A DNA stretch of 64,000 bases, taken from positions 1 to 64,000 of the forward strand of contig JAAYSZ010000025.1 in NCBI GenBank assembly GCA_012523895.1. Direction: 5' to 3'. A program made the translations under genes and the position numbers. A model generated the notes under the pieces. It had not been told where the DNA came from. It was given only the letters and a program-made list of their open reading frames with translations, and did no database searches. Below, in pieces: positions 32,906 through 42,200 of this stretch (within the stretch, counting starts at the first letter, position 1; every line of letters begins with the position of its first letter). This stretch comes from Erysipelotrichaceae bacterium (GTDB taxonomy: Bacteria; Bacillota_I; Bacilli_A; Erysipelotrichales; Erysipelotrichaceae).

Positions 32906-34414
32906 ATGGAAGAATATATTTTACAAATGAAAAATATAAGTAAAAGCTTTCCTGGAGTTAAAGCACTTGATAGAGTTAATTTAAATATTAAACCTGGAAC
33001 AGTACATGCTTTAATGGGTGAAAATGGTGCTGGTAAGTCTACATTAATGAAGTGTCTTTTCGGAATTTATAGAATGGATGAAGGAGAGATAATATTTAAT
33101 GGAGAAAAGGTTGATATTACAAATACTGCAGATGCTTTATCTAGGGGTATTGCCATGGTTCAACAAGAACAAACTCCTATTTTAGATAGAAGTATTGCTG
33201 AAAATATATTTTTAGGTAGATTTCCTACAAAAAAATATGGACCATTAGAAGTTATTGATCATACAAAATTATATGCAGAAACTGATAGACTTCTTAAAGA
33301 AGTAAATATGGATTTTGATTCAAGAGTTAAATTAAGTTCATTATCTGTTTCTCAAATGCAATCTGTAGAAATTGCAAAAGCAGTATCAGCAGATGCAAAA
33401 TTAGTAATTATGGATGAGCCTACTTCATCATTAACTGAAAATGAAGTTGAAGGGTTATTCGAAATAATAAATAAATTACGTGATAATGGTGTATCAATTA
33501 TTTATATTTCTCATAAAATGGAAGAAATCCTTCAAATTTCTGATGAAGTTAGTATTATGCGTGATGGTGTCTATGTTGGAACATGGCCAGCAAAAGAGTT
33601 AACTACTGATTTAATAATAAAAAGAATGGTAGGTAGAGAATTAACTAATAGATTTCCACCAAGAAATAATGTTCCTGGTGAAGTAATATTTGAAGTTGAA
33701 AACTTTACTTCAATTGATCCTAAATCATTTAAAAATGTTTCATTTAATTTAAGAGAAGGTGAAATTTTAGGAATTGGTGGATTAGTAGGTGCTCAAAGAA
33801 CAGAGCTTATGGAAGCTATCTTTGGTATAAGACATATTGTGACAGGTAAGGTTACTTATAAAGGTGAAGTTTTAAAAATAAAAAGACCAAGGGATGCTAT
33901 AACTAAGGGTATTGCATTATTAACAGAAGATAGAAGGGCAACAGGTATATTTGGAGTTTTATCTGTAGCTGATAATGTTGGTATTGCTTCTTTAGATAAT
34001 TATTTAGATTATAACTTTGTTTTAAATAATAAAGCTTTAGAAAAAGTTGTTAATGAAAACATAGAAAAAATGAGTATTAAAACTCCTAGTTCTAAAACTC
34101 AGATTAAATCACTATCAGGTGGTAATCAACAAAAAGTTATCATTGGTAGATGGTTAGCTAATAATCCTGATGTATTAATACTAGATGAGCCTACAAGGGG
34201 AATTGACGTAGGTGCTAAGTATGAAATTTATTCGATAATTGTAGACCTTGCTAAACAAGGTAAATCTATAATCATGATATCTAGTGAAATGCCTGAGTTA
34301 ATAGGCATGAGTGATAGAATAATGGTTATGTGTGAAGGAAAAGTTTCAGGATTTGTTGAAGGAGAAAATGCAACTCAAGAAAACATCATGAGTTTAGCAA
34401 CTAAATTTATGTAA
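32906..34414 (+). CDS. mglA: Sugar ABC transporter ATPase, two domains (MglA-like)
   Basis: A 502-residue protein with two nucleotide-binding domains, the layout of MglA/RbsA-type sugar importers. The first domain has GENGAGKSTLMKCL (Walker A), a signature SLSVSQMQSVEIAKA and DEPTSSL; the second has SLSGGNQQKVIIGRW and DEPTRGIDVGAK. Its second domain lacks a clear Walker A (GLVGAQRTEL), as is usual for this group. AGGAGG precedes the ATG. It works with MglB and MglC. Confidence 0.93.
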   Translation: MEEYILQMKNISKSFPGVKALDRVNLNIKPGTVHALMGENGAGKSTLMKCLFGIYRMDEGEIIFNGEKVDITNTADALSRGIAMVQQEQTPILDRSIAENIFLGRFPTKKYGPLEVIDHTKLYAETDRLLKEVNMDFDSRVKLSSLSVSQMQSVEIAKAVSADAKLVIMDEPTSSLTENEVEGLFEIINKLRDNGVSIIYISHKMEEILQISDEVSIMRDGVYVGTWPAKELTTDLIIKRMVGRELTNRFPPRNNVPGEVIFEVENFTSIDPKSFKNVSFNLREGEILGIGGLVGAQRTELMEAIFGIRHIVTGKVTYKGEVLKIKRPRDAITKGIALLTEDRRATGIFGVLSVADNVGIASLDNYLDYNFVLNNKALEKVVNENIEKMSIKTPSSKTQIKSLSGGNQQKVIIGRWLANNPDVLILDEPTRGIDVGAKYEIYSIIVDLAKQGKSIIMISSEMPELIGMSDRIMVMCEGKVSGFVEGENATQENIMSLATKFM

Positions 34415-34427
34415 GGAGATTAACTAT

Positions 34428-35423
34428 ATGGAAAGTAATAAAATAAAAGATTTTTTAGAAAATAATGCGATAATTATCTTGTTATTTGCCTTAGTGGTTT
34501 ATGTTGGCTTAACACAAGATGGTTTCTTAACAATGACTAACTTCTTTAACATTGCTAGTAATGTTTCACCAAGATTTTTAATCGCATTAGGAGTAAGTGG
34601 TTGTTTAATTACAAAAGGTACTGACTTAAGTGCTGGAAGGTTAGTTGGTTTAGGTGGAGTTTTATCTTGTACACTTTTACAAAGAGTTGATTATGCGGAT
34701 AAGTTTTTCCCTAATCTTCCAGAACTTCCAATAATTGTTGTATTTTTAGCGGTTATCTTATTAACTGGATTTTTCGGACTATTAAATGGGATTGTTATAT
34801 CATATCTAAATGTTCCACCATTTTTAACTACTTTAGGTATGCAAACTATTGTTTATGGTATTAACTTAGTTTATTCAGGAGCAACTCCTTTAGGAGGTTT
34901 AAGAAGAGATTATACTCAAATAGCTTCCGCAGGTATAAATATAGGTTTACCTCAACCAATAAAGTATTTACTTATTATTGCAGTTGTTGTAGGTGTGTTT
35001 TTCTGGTTCTTATATAATAAAACAAGACATGGAAAATATATGTATGCAATTGGTGGAAATGAGCATGCTGCTGAAGTATCAGGTGTTAATACAGTTGCAG
35101 CAAAACTTAGAATTTATTCTTTAGCAGGAGTTATGTATGGTTTTGCGGGCTTCTTATTAGCTGCTAAATCAGGCGGTGCATCAGTTAACTTAGGATTAGG
35201 TTATGAATTAGAAGCTATAGCTGCTTGTACAATTGGTGGTGTATCTACAACAGGAGGAATTGGAACAGTTCCAGGAATACTACTTGGAGTACTTGTGTTT
35301 GAGTTATTAAAAACATGTATGCAGTTTTTAAGAATAGATACTTCTTGGCAATACATTGTTCAAGGATTAGTAATTATAATTGCAGTAGCATTAGACATTA
35401 GAAAATATACAGCGAAAAAATAG
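34428..35423 (+). CDS. mglC: Sugar ABC transporter permease (MglC-like)
   Basis: A 331-residue membrane permease of the BPD_transp_2 family, with eight or more hydrophobic segments. Typical motifs are GTDLSAGRLVGLGGV, GLLNGIVISYLNVPPFLTTLGM and AIGGNEHAAEVSGVNT. It ends the mglBAC operon, before a terminator shared with the zinc-ribbon protein gene on the minus strand. AAGGAG precedes the ATG. Confidence 0.93.
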   Translation: MESNKIKDFLENNAIIILLFALVVYVGLTQDGFLTMTNFFNIASNVSPRFLIALGVSGCLITKGTDLSAGRLVGLGGVLSCTLLQRVDYADKFFPNLPELPIIVVFLAVILLTGFFGLLNGIVISYLNVPPFLTTLGMQTIVYGINLVYSGATPLGGLRRDYTQIASAGINIGLPQPIKYLLIIAVVVGVFFWFLYNKTRHGKYMYAIGGNEHAAEVSGVNTVAAKLRIYSLAGVMYGFAGFLLAAKSGGASVNLGLGYELEAIAACTIGGVSTTGGIGTVPGILLGVLVFELLKTCMQFLRIDTSWQYIVQGLVIIIAVALDIRKYTAKK

Positions 35424-35450
35424 GACTAGCATTATTTGCTAATCCTTTTT
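35422..35450. terminator. Terminator after mglC, overlapping the minus-strand gene end
   Basis: AGGACTAGCA (35422-35431) pairs with TGCTAATCCT (35437-35446), one mismatch, then TTTTT. The stop of the minus-strand gene (35432-35434) lies in the loop. Confidence 0.7.
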
Positions 35451-35965
35451 AATTCTCTTTTATATAATAAATAAATTTTAATCAATATAATAATTATAAA
35501 TGCAATAATCAATATATAGAAAAACTTAGTGAATTCTTTACTTGTACCAAACATAAAGGAAACTAATAAAAACATAATAAACTGCCATTTCATTCTTTTA
35601 GAAATCAGTTTTTCTTCTTCAGTAAAAACTGTATTTTTCCAATTTGATTTTAATGGAGGATTATTGTATATCCAAATAGGAATAAATTTAAAAAACAATA
35701 ATAATCCAATAAAAAAGATAAATATCAATATTGAAGAAATAATAATGTTGTGTACAAAATCAAATATTGAAAAAACAATAAATATTGCAAGGGCGTAAGA
35801 TATACTATTGATTCCAAAAAAAATCATTAAATCAAGTTCACTGATGTATCTATTTTGTTTAGATTTACAATTAGTACATTGATATCTTCCTACAATATAT
35901 TCATCAAAGTTTTTTTGGATTAATTTATTTATTTCTTTTTTACAATGTATACAATTTACTTTCAT
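35432..35965 (-). CDS. Zinc-ribbon membrane protein, unknown
   Basis: A 177-residue protein with an N-terminal zinc ribbon (CIHCKKE and CTNCKSK, two CxxC pairs in residues 5-37) and about four membrane helices. I do not recognise the family. The start has no SD sequence, and a TATAAT on the minus strand lies 7 nt before the ATG, so the mRNA may be leaderless. It converges on mglC and shares its terminator. Confidence 0.5.
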   Translation of the reverse strand: MKVNCIHCKKEINKLIQKNFDEYIVGRYQCTNCKSKQNRYISELDLMIFFGINSISYALAIFIVFSIFDFVHNIIISSILIFIFFIGLLLFFKFIPIWIYNNPPLKSNWKNTVFTEEEKLISKRMKWQFIMFLLVSFMFGTSKEFTKFFYILIIAFIIIILIKIYLLYKRELKRISK

Positions 35966-35972
35966 AACATTT

Positions 35973-35978
35973 ATTATA
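35973..35978 (-). promoter_or_regulatory. -10 box for the zinc-ribbon gene, leaderless geometry
   Basis: A minus-strand TATAAT ends at 35973; the ATG begins at 35965. No extended TG element. Confidence 0.45.
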
Positions 35979-36004
35979 AATTAAATTAACTATTAAAGAT
36001 ATCA

Positions 36005-36033
36005 TTGACTATAAAATTAAAAAAATATATTAT
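36005..36033 (+). promoter_or_regulatory. Promoter of the FMN lipoprotein gene
   Basis: TTGACT (36005-36010) and TATTAT (36028-36033), 17 bp apart. Confidence 0.6.
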
Positions 36034-36056
36034 TCTATTCAGGGAGGAAAGTAACA

Positions 36057-36437
36057 ATGAAAAAAATTATTAGTTTATTAATTGTTCTATTAGTAACTTT
36101 ATCATTAGTAGGTTGTGGAGGTTCAGATAGTTCAAGTGGATCTAGTGAAGCAAAAGGTGCTGAAGGTAAATATACTGCAGGTACTGTAAGTCAAACTGTT
36201 GCAGCTCACAATGGTGATATTACTGTTGATGTAACATTTTCAGATGATGCAATTACTGAAATAGTTGTTATTGCTTCAGAAGAAACTGAAGGATTAGGAG
36301 ATACAGCTATGGAAGAAGTTGCTGCAGCAATTATCGAAGCTCAATCAACAGAAGTTGATACAGTTGCTGGAGCTACAGTAAGCAGTGAAGCTTTAATTGA
36401 AGCAGTTAATGCAGCAATCGCAGAAGCTACTAAATAA
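36057..36437 (+). CDS. FMN-binding domain lipoprotein
   Basis: A 126-residue lipoprotein (lipobox SLVGCG, Cys near 20) followed by one FMN-binding domain. AGATVS carries Thr107, the probable covalent FMN site by homology to the SGATIS of the flavoprotein at 10.5 kb. It would be an exported flavin carrier, like PplA-type proteins in extracellular electron transfer, but no electron-transfer genes surround it. It has its own promoter and terminator, so it is expressed alone. Confidence 0.78.
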   Translation: MKKIISLLIVLLVTLSLVGCGGSDSSSGSSEAKGAEGKYTAGTVSQTVAAHNGDITVDVTFSDDAITEIVVIASEETEGLGDTAMEEVAAAIIEAQSTEVDTVAGATVSSEALIEAVNAAIAEATK

Positions 36438-36458
36438 CGAAGAAATTCGTTATTTTTT
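36435..36458 (+). terminator. Terminator after the FMN lipoprotein
   Basis: TAACGAA (36435-36441), loop GAAA, TTCGTTA (36446-36452), then TTTTTT. Confidence 0.8.
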
Positions 36459-36511
36459 ATTGATTTAATGTAAAATTTACAATTTTATTGTAATTATTTT
36501 CAAATAAAATG

Positions 36512-36540
36512 TTGACATTGTTTCAAAATTACTTTATATT
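36512..36540 (+). promoter_or_regulatory. Promoter of the T-box operon
   Basis: Perfect -35 TTGACA (36512-36517) and TATATT (36535-36540), 17 bp apart. The T-box leader starts just downstream. Confidence 0.75.
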
Positions 36541-36549
36541 GTTTATAAA

Positions 36550-36774
36550 TTCTTAGACCAAAAGAGTAGATTATTAAAACCATTAGCGAGGGTGGGATGG
36601 TGTAAGCCACTTGGTAAATTAATAATTGAACCGCATTTGCGAGAAGTTTAGCTGAAATATAGTAGGTTAAAACGTAAATCGGCGTTAACGATTGAGGGGT
36701 TATATTTATATATAACAATTAGAGTGGTACCGCGCATAGTCGTCTCTTCGTTATTGGAAGGACGATTTTTTGTT
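36550..36774 (+). promoter_or_regulatory. T-box riboswitch leader
   Basis: The hallmarks of a T-box leader are present: GAGTAGA (36564-36570), AGCGAGGG with GGTG and AAGCC (36585-36608), and the AGAGTGGTACCGCG box (36721-36734) that pairs with the uncharged tRNA acceptor end. A terminator hairpin at 36740-36766 (CGTCTCTT with AAGGACG) and a T run follow. The specifier region reads GAACCGCATTTGCGAG (36628-36643). Taking the usual six-nucleotide distance to GAG, the specifier would be CGC (Arg); CCG (Pro) is the alternative. It controls the amino-acid ABC operon. Confidence 0.9.
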
Positions 36775-36819
36775 TAAAGGTACAGTGATTTATTTGAAAA
36801 ATAAATTGGAGGAAAGAAA

Positions 36820-37716
36820 ATGAAAAAAATCTTAAAATTATCAATTGCATTATTACTTGGACTTACAATTGTAGGATGTTCATCAAATGATGCACCAGTT
36901 GAAGAAGTTGAAGAAACAACTGAAACAACTGAAACAACAGAAGCTGCTGAAGGTAGCGATGTACTAAATAAAATATTAGACAGTGGTGTTTTAGTAGTTG
37001 CTACATCACCTGACTATCCACCAATGGAGTTTCTTGATGAAAATAGTCAACCAGTGGGATCAGATATGATGCTTGCACAACATATTGCTGATGTATTAGG
37101 TGTTGAACTAAAAATTGAAACAATGGAATTTGCTGGAACACTTACAGCTGTAGATACAGGTAAAGTAGATCTTGCAATTTCTGGATTTGGATGGAAAGAA
37201 GATAGAGCAGAAAACTATGAATTATCAATAGGTTATAACAATGAAGAAGGTGCTGAATCATCTTGTCATACTGTCTTACTTAAAAAAGAAGATGTAGAAA
37301 AATATCCAACTCCTGAATCAATGGATGGATTAACAATTGCTGCTCAAGCTGCATCTTTACAAGAAATGTATGCAAAAGACCAAATTCCTAATGTACAACT
37401 TGAAATCGTACAACAAATTGATCAAGGTGTAATTGCACTTCAAACAGGAAAAGTACAAGGTATCTCATTATCATGTGATATTGCAAAAGGATATGCAAAT
37501 ACACTAGAAGACACTGGAATTGCATTATTTGAATTTGACTTATCAATGTATGAAGATTATGCAGGAAATGTAATTGCAGCTAAAAAAGGTGAAACTGCAT
37601 TAATTGAAAAAGTTAATGAAATCCTAACTGATGTTAATGAAACTGGAAAGTTTGTAGAATGGGATAAAGCTGCAAAAGCTAAAGCAAGAGAACTTGGAAT
37701 AGATTTTGAAGAATAA
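36820..37716 (+). CDS. Amino-acid ABC transporter substrate-binding lipoprotein
   Basis: A 298-residue polar-amino-acid binding lipoprotein (family 3). The signal ends at lipobox TIVGCSS, followed by a Thr/Glu repeat linker and a binding domain (VLVVATSPDYPPMEFLDE). It is the first gene behind the T-box leader, with GGAGG before ATG. The substrate depends on the T-box specifier; arginine is my best guess from the codon reading. A second, basic or neutral, amino acid is possible. Confidence 0.85.
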   Translation: MKKILKLSIALLLGLTIVGCSSNDAPVEEVEETTETTETTEAAEGSDVLNKILDSGVLVVATSPDYPPMEFLDENSQPVGSDMMLAQHIADVLGVELKIETMEFAGTLTAVDTGKVDLAISGFGWKEDRAENYELSIGYNNEEGAESSCHTVLLKKEDVEKYPTPESMDGLTIAAQAASLQEMYAKDQIPNVQLEIVQQIDQGVIALQTGKVQGISLSCDIAKGYANTLEDTGIALFEFDLSMYEDYAGNVIAAKKGETALIEKVNEILTDVNETGKFVEWDKAAKAKARELGIDFEE

Positions 37717-37733
37717 AAAAAGGAGTATAAACT

Positions 37734-38402
37734 ATGGGTGGACCAAGCATATTAGAAGTACTAATTACATATTATCCGTTATTTCTTAGAGGACTTTGGT
37801 CTACTCTAAAATTAGCGTTTATATCGGTATTATTAGGTACTTTATTAGGAGCATTAATCTCAATGCTCACACTATCAAAAAACAAAATTATCAATGCTAT
37901 TGGAAATATATATATAACTATATTTAGAGGAACTCCGATATTAGTTCAACTTTATATTTTCTACTATTTTATGCCAATGGTTATTCCAATATTAAATTCT
38001 TTACCTAAAGTAGTTACAATTGTAATGGCACTTGTCATTAATAGTAGCTCATATGTTAGTGAAATTATAAGAGGAGGAATATTAGCAGTAGATAAAGGTC
38101 AAACAGAAGCAGCTAGATCATTAGGTATGACTAGTAAAAACTGTATGATGAAAATTGTATTACCTCAAGCAATAAAATCAATAATTCCTTCTCTAGGTAA
38201 TGAATACATTATGATGATAAAAGAAACTTCTTTGGCATCAACGCTAGCTTATAATGAATTAATGTTTGTAAAAACAATCTTAAGTAATAAGTTTCTTATA
38301 TGGCAACCATTATTCATAATATCAGGAATTTATTTAATGGTAACTCTAGTATTAACTTATGGAGTAAGTTTATTAGAAAAGAGGTTGAGTGTAAGTGACT
38401 AA
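37734..38402 (+). CDS. Amino-acid ABC transporter permease
   Basis: A 222-residue permease of the HisM/GlnP group with about five hydrophobic segments and the EAA-like loop ([25 protein letters not shown]). It is 17 nt after the binding protein gene with an AAGGAG site, and overlaps the ATPase gene by 8 nt. Confidence 0.92.
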   Translation: MGGPSILEVLITYYPLFLRGLWSTLKLAFISVLLGTLLGALISMLTLSKNKIINAIGNIYITIFRGTPILVQLYIFYYFMPMVIPILNSLPKVVTIVMALVINSSSYVSEIIRGGILAVDKGQTEAARSLGMTSKNCMMKIVLPQAIKSIIPSLGNEYIMMIKETSLASTLAYNELMFVKTILSNKFLIWQPLFIISGIYLMVTLVLTYGVSLLEKRLSVSD

Positions 38403-39138
38403 TAAGGATGTTTTAATAAAAGTAGTAGATTTACATAAAGGCTTTGGTGATTTGAAAGTATTAAGAAATATAAATCAAGAAATTCATCAAGGAGAAGTTG
38501 TAAGTATAGTTGGACCAAGTGGTTCAGGGAAATCTACATTTCTTAGATGTTTGAATTTAATGGAAATACCTGATTCTGGACAAGTTATATTTGAAGGTGT
38601 AGATATTACAGATCCAAGTGTAAACATTGATTTGCATAGAAGAAAAATAGGTATGGTGTTTCAGCATTTTAATGTATTTCCACATTTAACAGTAATGGAA
38701 AATATAACTATTACACCAATATTGGAATTAAAAACACCAAAGAAACAAGCTGAAGAAGAAGCAATGAAATTACTTAAAAGTGTTGGACTTGAAGAAAAAG
38801 CAAACGAGTATCCAAGAAAGCTATCAGGTGGTCAAAAACAAAGGCTTGCAATAGTTAGGGCACTTGCGATGAATCCTGATGTAATGTTATTTGATGAACC
38901 TACTAGTGCACTTGATCCAGAGATGGTAAAAGATGTGTTAGATGTTATTAAAGCCCTTGTTGATGGAGGAATGACATGTGTAATTGTTACTCATGAAATG
39001 GGGTTTGCTAAACAAGTATCTGATAGAGTCTTATTTATGGATGATGGGGTTATCGCTGAAGAAGGAACTCCAAAACAAATATTTGAAAATCCACAAAATC
39101 CAAGAACAATAGCATTTTTAAGTAAAGTACTTTATTAA
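38395..39138 (+). CDS. Amino-acid ABC transporter ATPase
   Basis: A 247-residue ATPase of the GlnQ/HisP type. Walker [14 protein letters not shown], signature [15 protein letters not shown], Walker [12 protein letters not shown]. It starts with GTG at 38395 and overlaps the permease. A strong terminator follows, closing the T-box operon. Confidence 0.95.
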   Translation: MTNKDVLIKVVDLHKGFGDLKVLRNINQEIHQGEVVSIVGPSGSGKSTFLRCLNLMEIPDSGQVIFEGVDITDPSVNIDLHRRKIGMVFQHFNVFPHLTVMENITITPILELKTPKKQAEEEAMKLLKSVGLEEKANEYPRKLSGGQKQRLAIVRALAMNPDVMLFDEPTSALDPEMVKDVLDVIKALVDGGMTCVIVTHEMGFAKQVSDRVLFMDDGVIAEEGTPKQIFENPQNPRTIAFLSKVLY

Positions 39139-39147
39139 AATGAAAAT

Positions 39148-39179
39148 ACAGGGATGCACATGTATTCCTGTTTTTTTTT
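39148..39179 (+). terminator. Strong terminator after the amino-acid ABC operon
   Basis: ACAGGGATGC (39148-39157) pairs with GTATTCCTGT (39162-39171) with two G-U pairs, followed by nine Ts. Confidence 0.85.
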
Positions 39180-39187
39180 GGTATAAT
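39179..39187 (+). promoter_or_regulatory. Extended -10 promoter of polC
   Basis: TGGTATAAT ends at 39187, directly after the terminator T run. The start codon is about 30 nt downstream with a GGAG site. Confidence 0.6.
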
Positions 39188-39218
39188 AGGCATTAGTAAT
39201 TTAATGATGGAGATAATG

Positions 39219-42200
39219 ATGAATATTTTAGAAATAATGGATGTAAATTCTTTAAATACAAGTGATAGAATTACTTTTGGCCAAATAGATATTACTAGTA
39301 TTAAGTTTTACAAACCTAAAAATAGATTGGTTCTTTACTTAAACAGCAATACACCTGTGTCTTTTGACAATTTTCTTAAAATAAAAAAAGCATTAAGAAA
39401 AAAATTGTTAGTTGATGTTAAGTTATATATTGAAACCCAAGCTCTTAGGTATGACTTAAATACAATAAGTAAATATATTGATTACATTACAAAAAGTAAT
39501 AAAAGATTAAATATTTTTAAAAATGTTCTATTTAAATATGATGAAGAAAAAAATAATATAGAATTTTTGTTTGATAGAATAGTTGAAGAAAAAGAAAAAT
39601 ATTGTTCTTTTTATATTGGAAAATTAGAAGAATATGGTTTTAAAAATATTAGTATTGATATTACTTCAAATTATACAAACTCAATTCCAAAAGAAAAAGT
39701 AGTAATAAAAAGTAATGATAATAACAATAATTATGTAAATAATTACAAAAAAAATAAAAGAATTAAATATAGTGAATATACAAATATTAGTTTAAAACAT
39801 CTTGAATATAGTGAAGAAAATCATGTGAAGTTTATTGGTAAAATACTTTCTATAAATAATACTGTTTCAAGAACAACAGGAAGAAGAATTTTCACCTATT
39901 TAGTTACAGATAATGAAGGTGGCATTTATGTAAAGTTATTTGAAAATAAAAAAGATGATCCTAAAATGTTTGATGATATAAAGGTAGGTAATACTTATCA
40001 ATTTTATGGTGATTTAAGTATAGATAAATTTAGAAAAGAATTATCTTTTATTTCTAGAAAGATGGAACCTATTGAAGACAAAAAAATAATTGATGATTCT
40101 ATAGACAAAAGAGTGGAGCTTCATCTTCACACTACAATGTCAGAAATGGATGGTGTTTGTAGTGTTGAAGATGTTGTTGAACATGCATTTAATTTGGGTC
40201 ATAAAGGAGTTGCAATTTGTGATCATGGATCAGTACAGTCTTTTGCAAAAGCACATAAAAAAGCTAAATCACTTTTAAAAAATAATGATAGAAGCTTCAA
40301 AATCGTGTATGGCTGTGAAATGTATATGACTGATAAGGATTTGTCAATTGTACAAAATGCTAATAATGAGAACCTAATAGATCAAACATATGTTATTTTT
40401 GACGTTGAAACTACAGGATTATCAAGTCATTTTGATAGAATTATAGAGTTTGGTGCTGTAAAAATAAAAAATTATGAAGTGATTGATAAATTGCAAATGT
40501 TTATTAATCCTCATATGGAAATATCCAATTTTATATCTTTAAAAACTAATATTACAAATGAAATGGTTGAAGATAAACCTACATTTGAAGAAGTTTCAGA
40601 TAAAATCTTAGATTTTATGAAAGATAGTGTTTTAGTAGCGCATAATGCTGATTTTGATATTGGGTTTATAAATGAATCATTAAAACGTATTAATAAAAAA
40701 CCTTTAGATAATCCAATTGTAGATACTTTAGATTTAGCAAGAGCTATTCATAGTGATAGAAGGGCATATAGACTTGGAAATATAGCTAGGCTATATAAAA
40801 TTGTTTATGATGAAGATGTTGCTCATAGAGCAGATTATGATGCGAAGGTTTTAAGCGATATATTTATAAGAATGTTATCTGATGTAAGTAGAAAAGGTGT
40901 AAAAACATTAAACGAATTACAAAAATTACAAGATGAAGATGCATTTGCGAAAAATAGAGCTACTCATGTTGTTGTGCTTGCTAAAAATCAACAAGGTATT
41001 AAAGATTTATATGAATTAGTTACTATTTCTAATACAAAATCATTGGCTGTGTTTGGTAAGGGTGGAGAAGAATTTTTATCAGAACCTAGAATTTTTAAGG
41101 AAGATTTAAATAAAAGAAGAGAAAATATCTTGTTAGGATCAGCATGTTTAAATGGAGAAGTATTTGAATGTGCAGCAAACAAAGATCAAAAGTCATTAGA
41201 AGAAGCTATTTCTTTTTATGATTATATTGAAATTCAACCATTAAATAATTACAGTAATTTAATTGTTACTGATTCTATTAGAGATGAAAATAGATTGAAA
41301 GACATAATTAAAAGAATTATTGATACATCTGTTAAATTAAATAAATTAATTGTAGCTACTGGAGATGTACATTATTTATTACCTGAACAAAAGAAGTTTA
41401 GAGATGTTTATATTAATTCTCAAGGAGTTGGTGGTGTTAGACACCCTTTATATATAAGAAATAAGGAGTTAAGAAGAAAAACAGTTAATCCAGATCAACA
41501 TTTTAGAACTACAAATGAAATGTTAGAATGTTTTGAATGGTTAGAAGATAGTAAATTATCAAGAATGATTGTAATAGATAATACTAATATTATTTTTGAT
41601 ATGATTGATTATGTTTTACCAGTTCCTGAAGGAACATTTCCTCCTACAGTTGAAGGGTCTTCTAATAAATTGAAAGAAATATGTTATGAAAATGCACATA
41701 GAATCTATGGTGATAAATTACCTGAAATAGTAGATAATAGATTAAAAAAAGAACTAGATAGTATTATTAGTAATGGTTTTGCAGTTGTTTATTATATTTC
41801 ACATTTATTAGTGAAAAAGAGTAATGATGATGGTTATTTAGTAGGATCTAGAGGTTCTGTAGGTTCTTCTTTTGTAGCTACAATGTCCAATATTACTGAG
41901 GTTAATCCTTTAGTGCCTCATTATATTTGTCCTCATTGTAAATATAGTGAATTTATTACTGATGGTAGTGTTGCATCAGGTTATGATTTAGAAGAAAAAT
42001 CTTGTCCAAATTGTAATAATACTATGTATGGTGAAGGACATAATATACCATTTGAAACCTTCTTAGGTTTTCAAGGAGAAAAGGTTCCTGATATTGACTT
42101 AAACTTCTCTAATGAATATCAATCAAGAGCTCATAATTTTACAAAAGATGTTTTTGGTGAAGATCATGTTTATAGAGCAGGTACTATAGGTACTGTTGCT

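Noticed and set aside
36500..36718. Open reading frame of 72 codons on the minus strand
   Set aside because: It lies across the T-box leader, which explains the sequence; there is no ribosome-binding site.
36907..36950. Tandem Glu-Thr-Thr codons as a microsatellite or CRISPR-like repeat
   Set aside because: It encodes the low-complexity linker after a lipoprotein signal, common in exported binding proteins; similar linkers occur at 31.8 and 62.4 kb.
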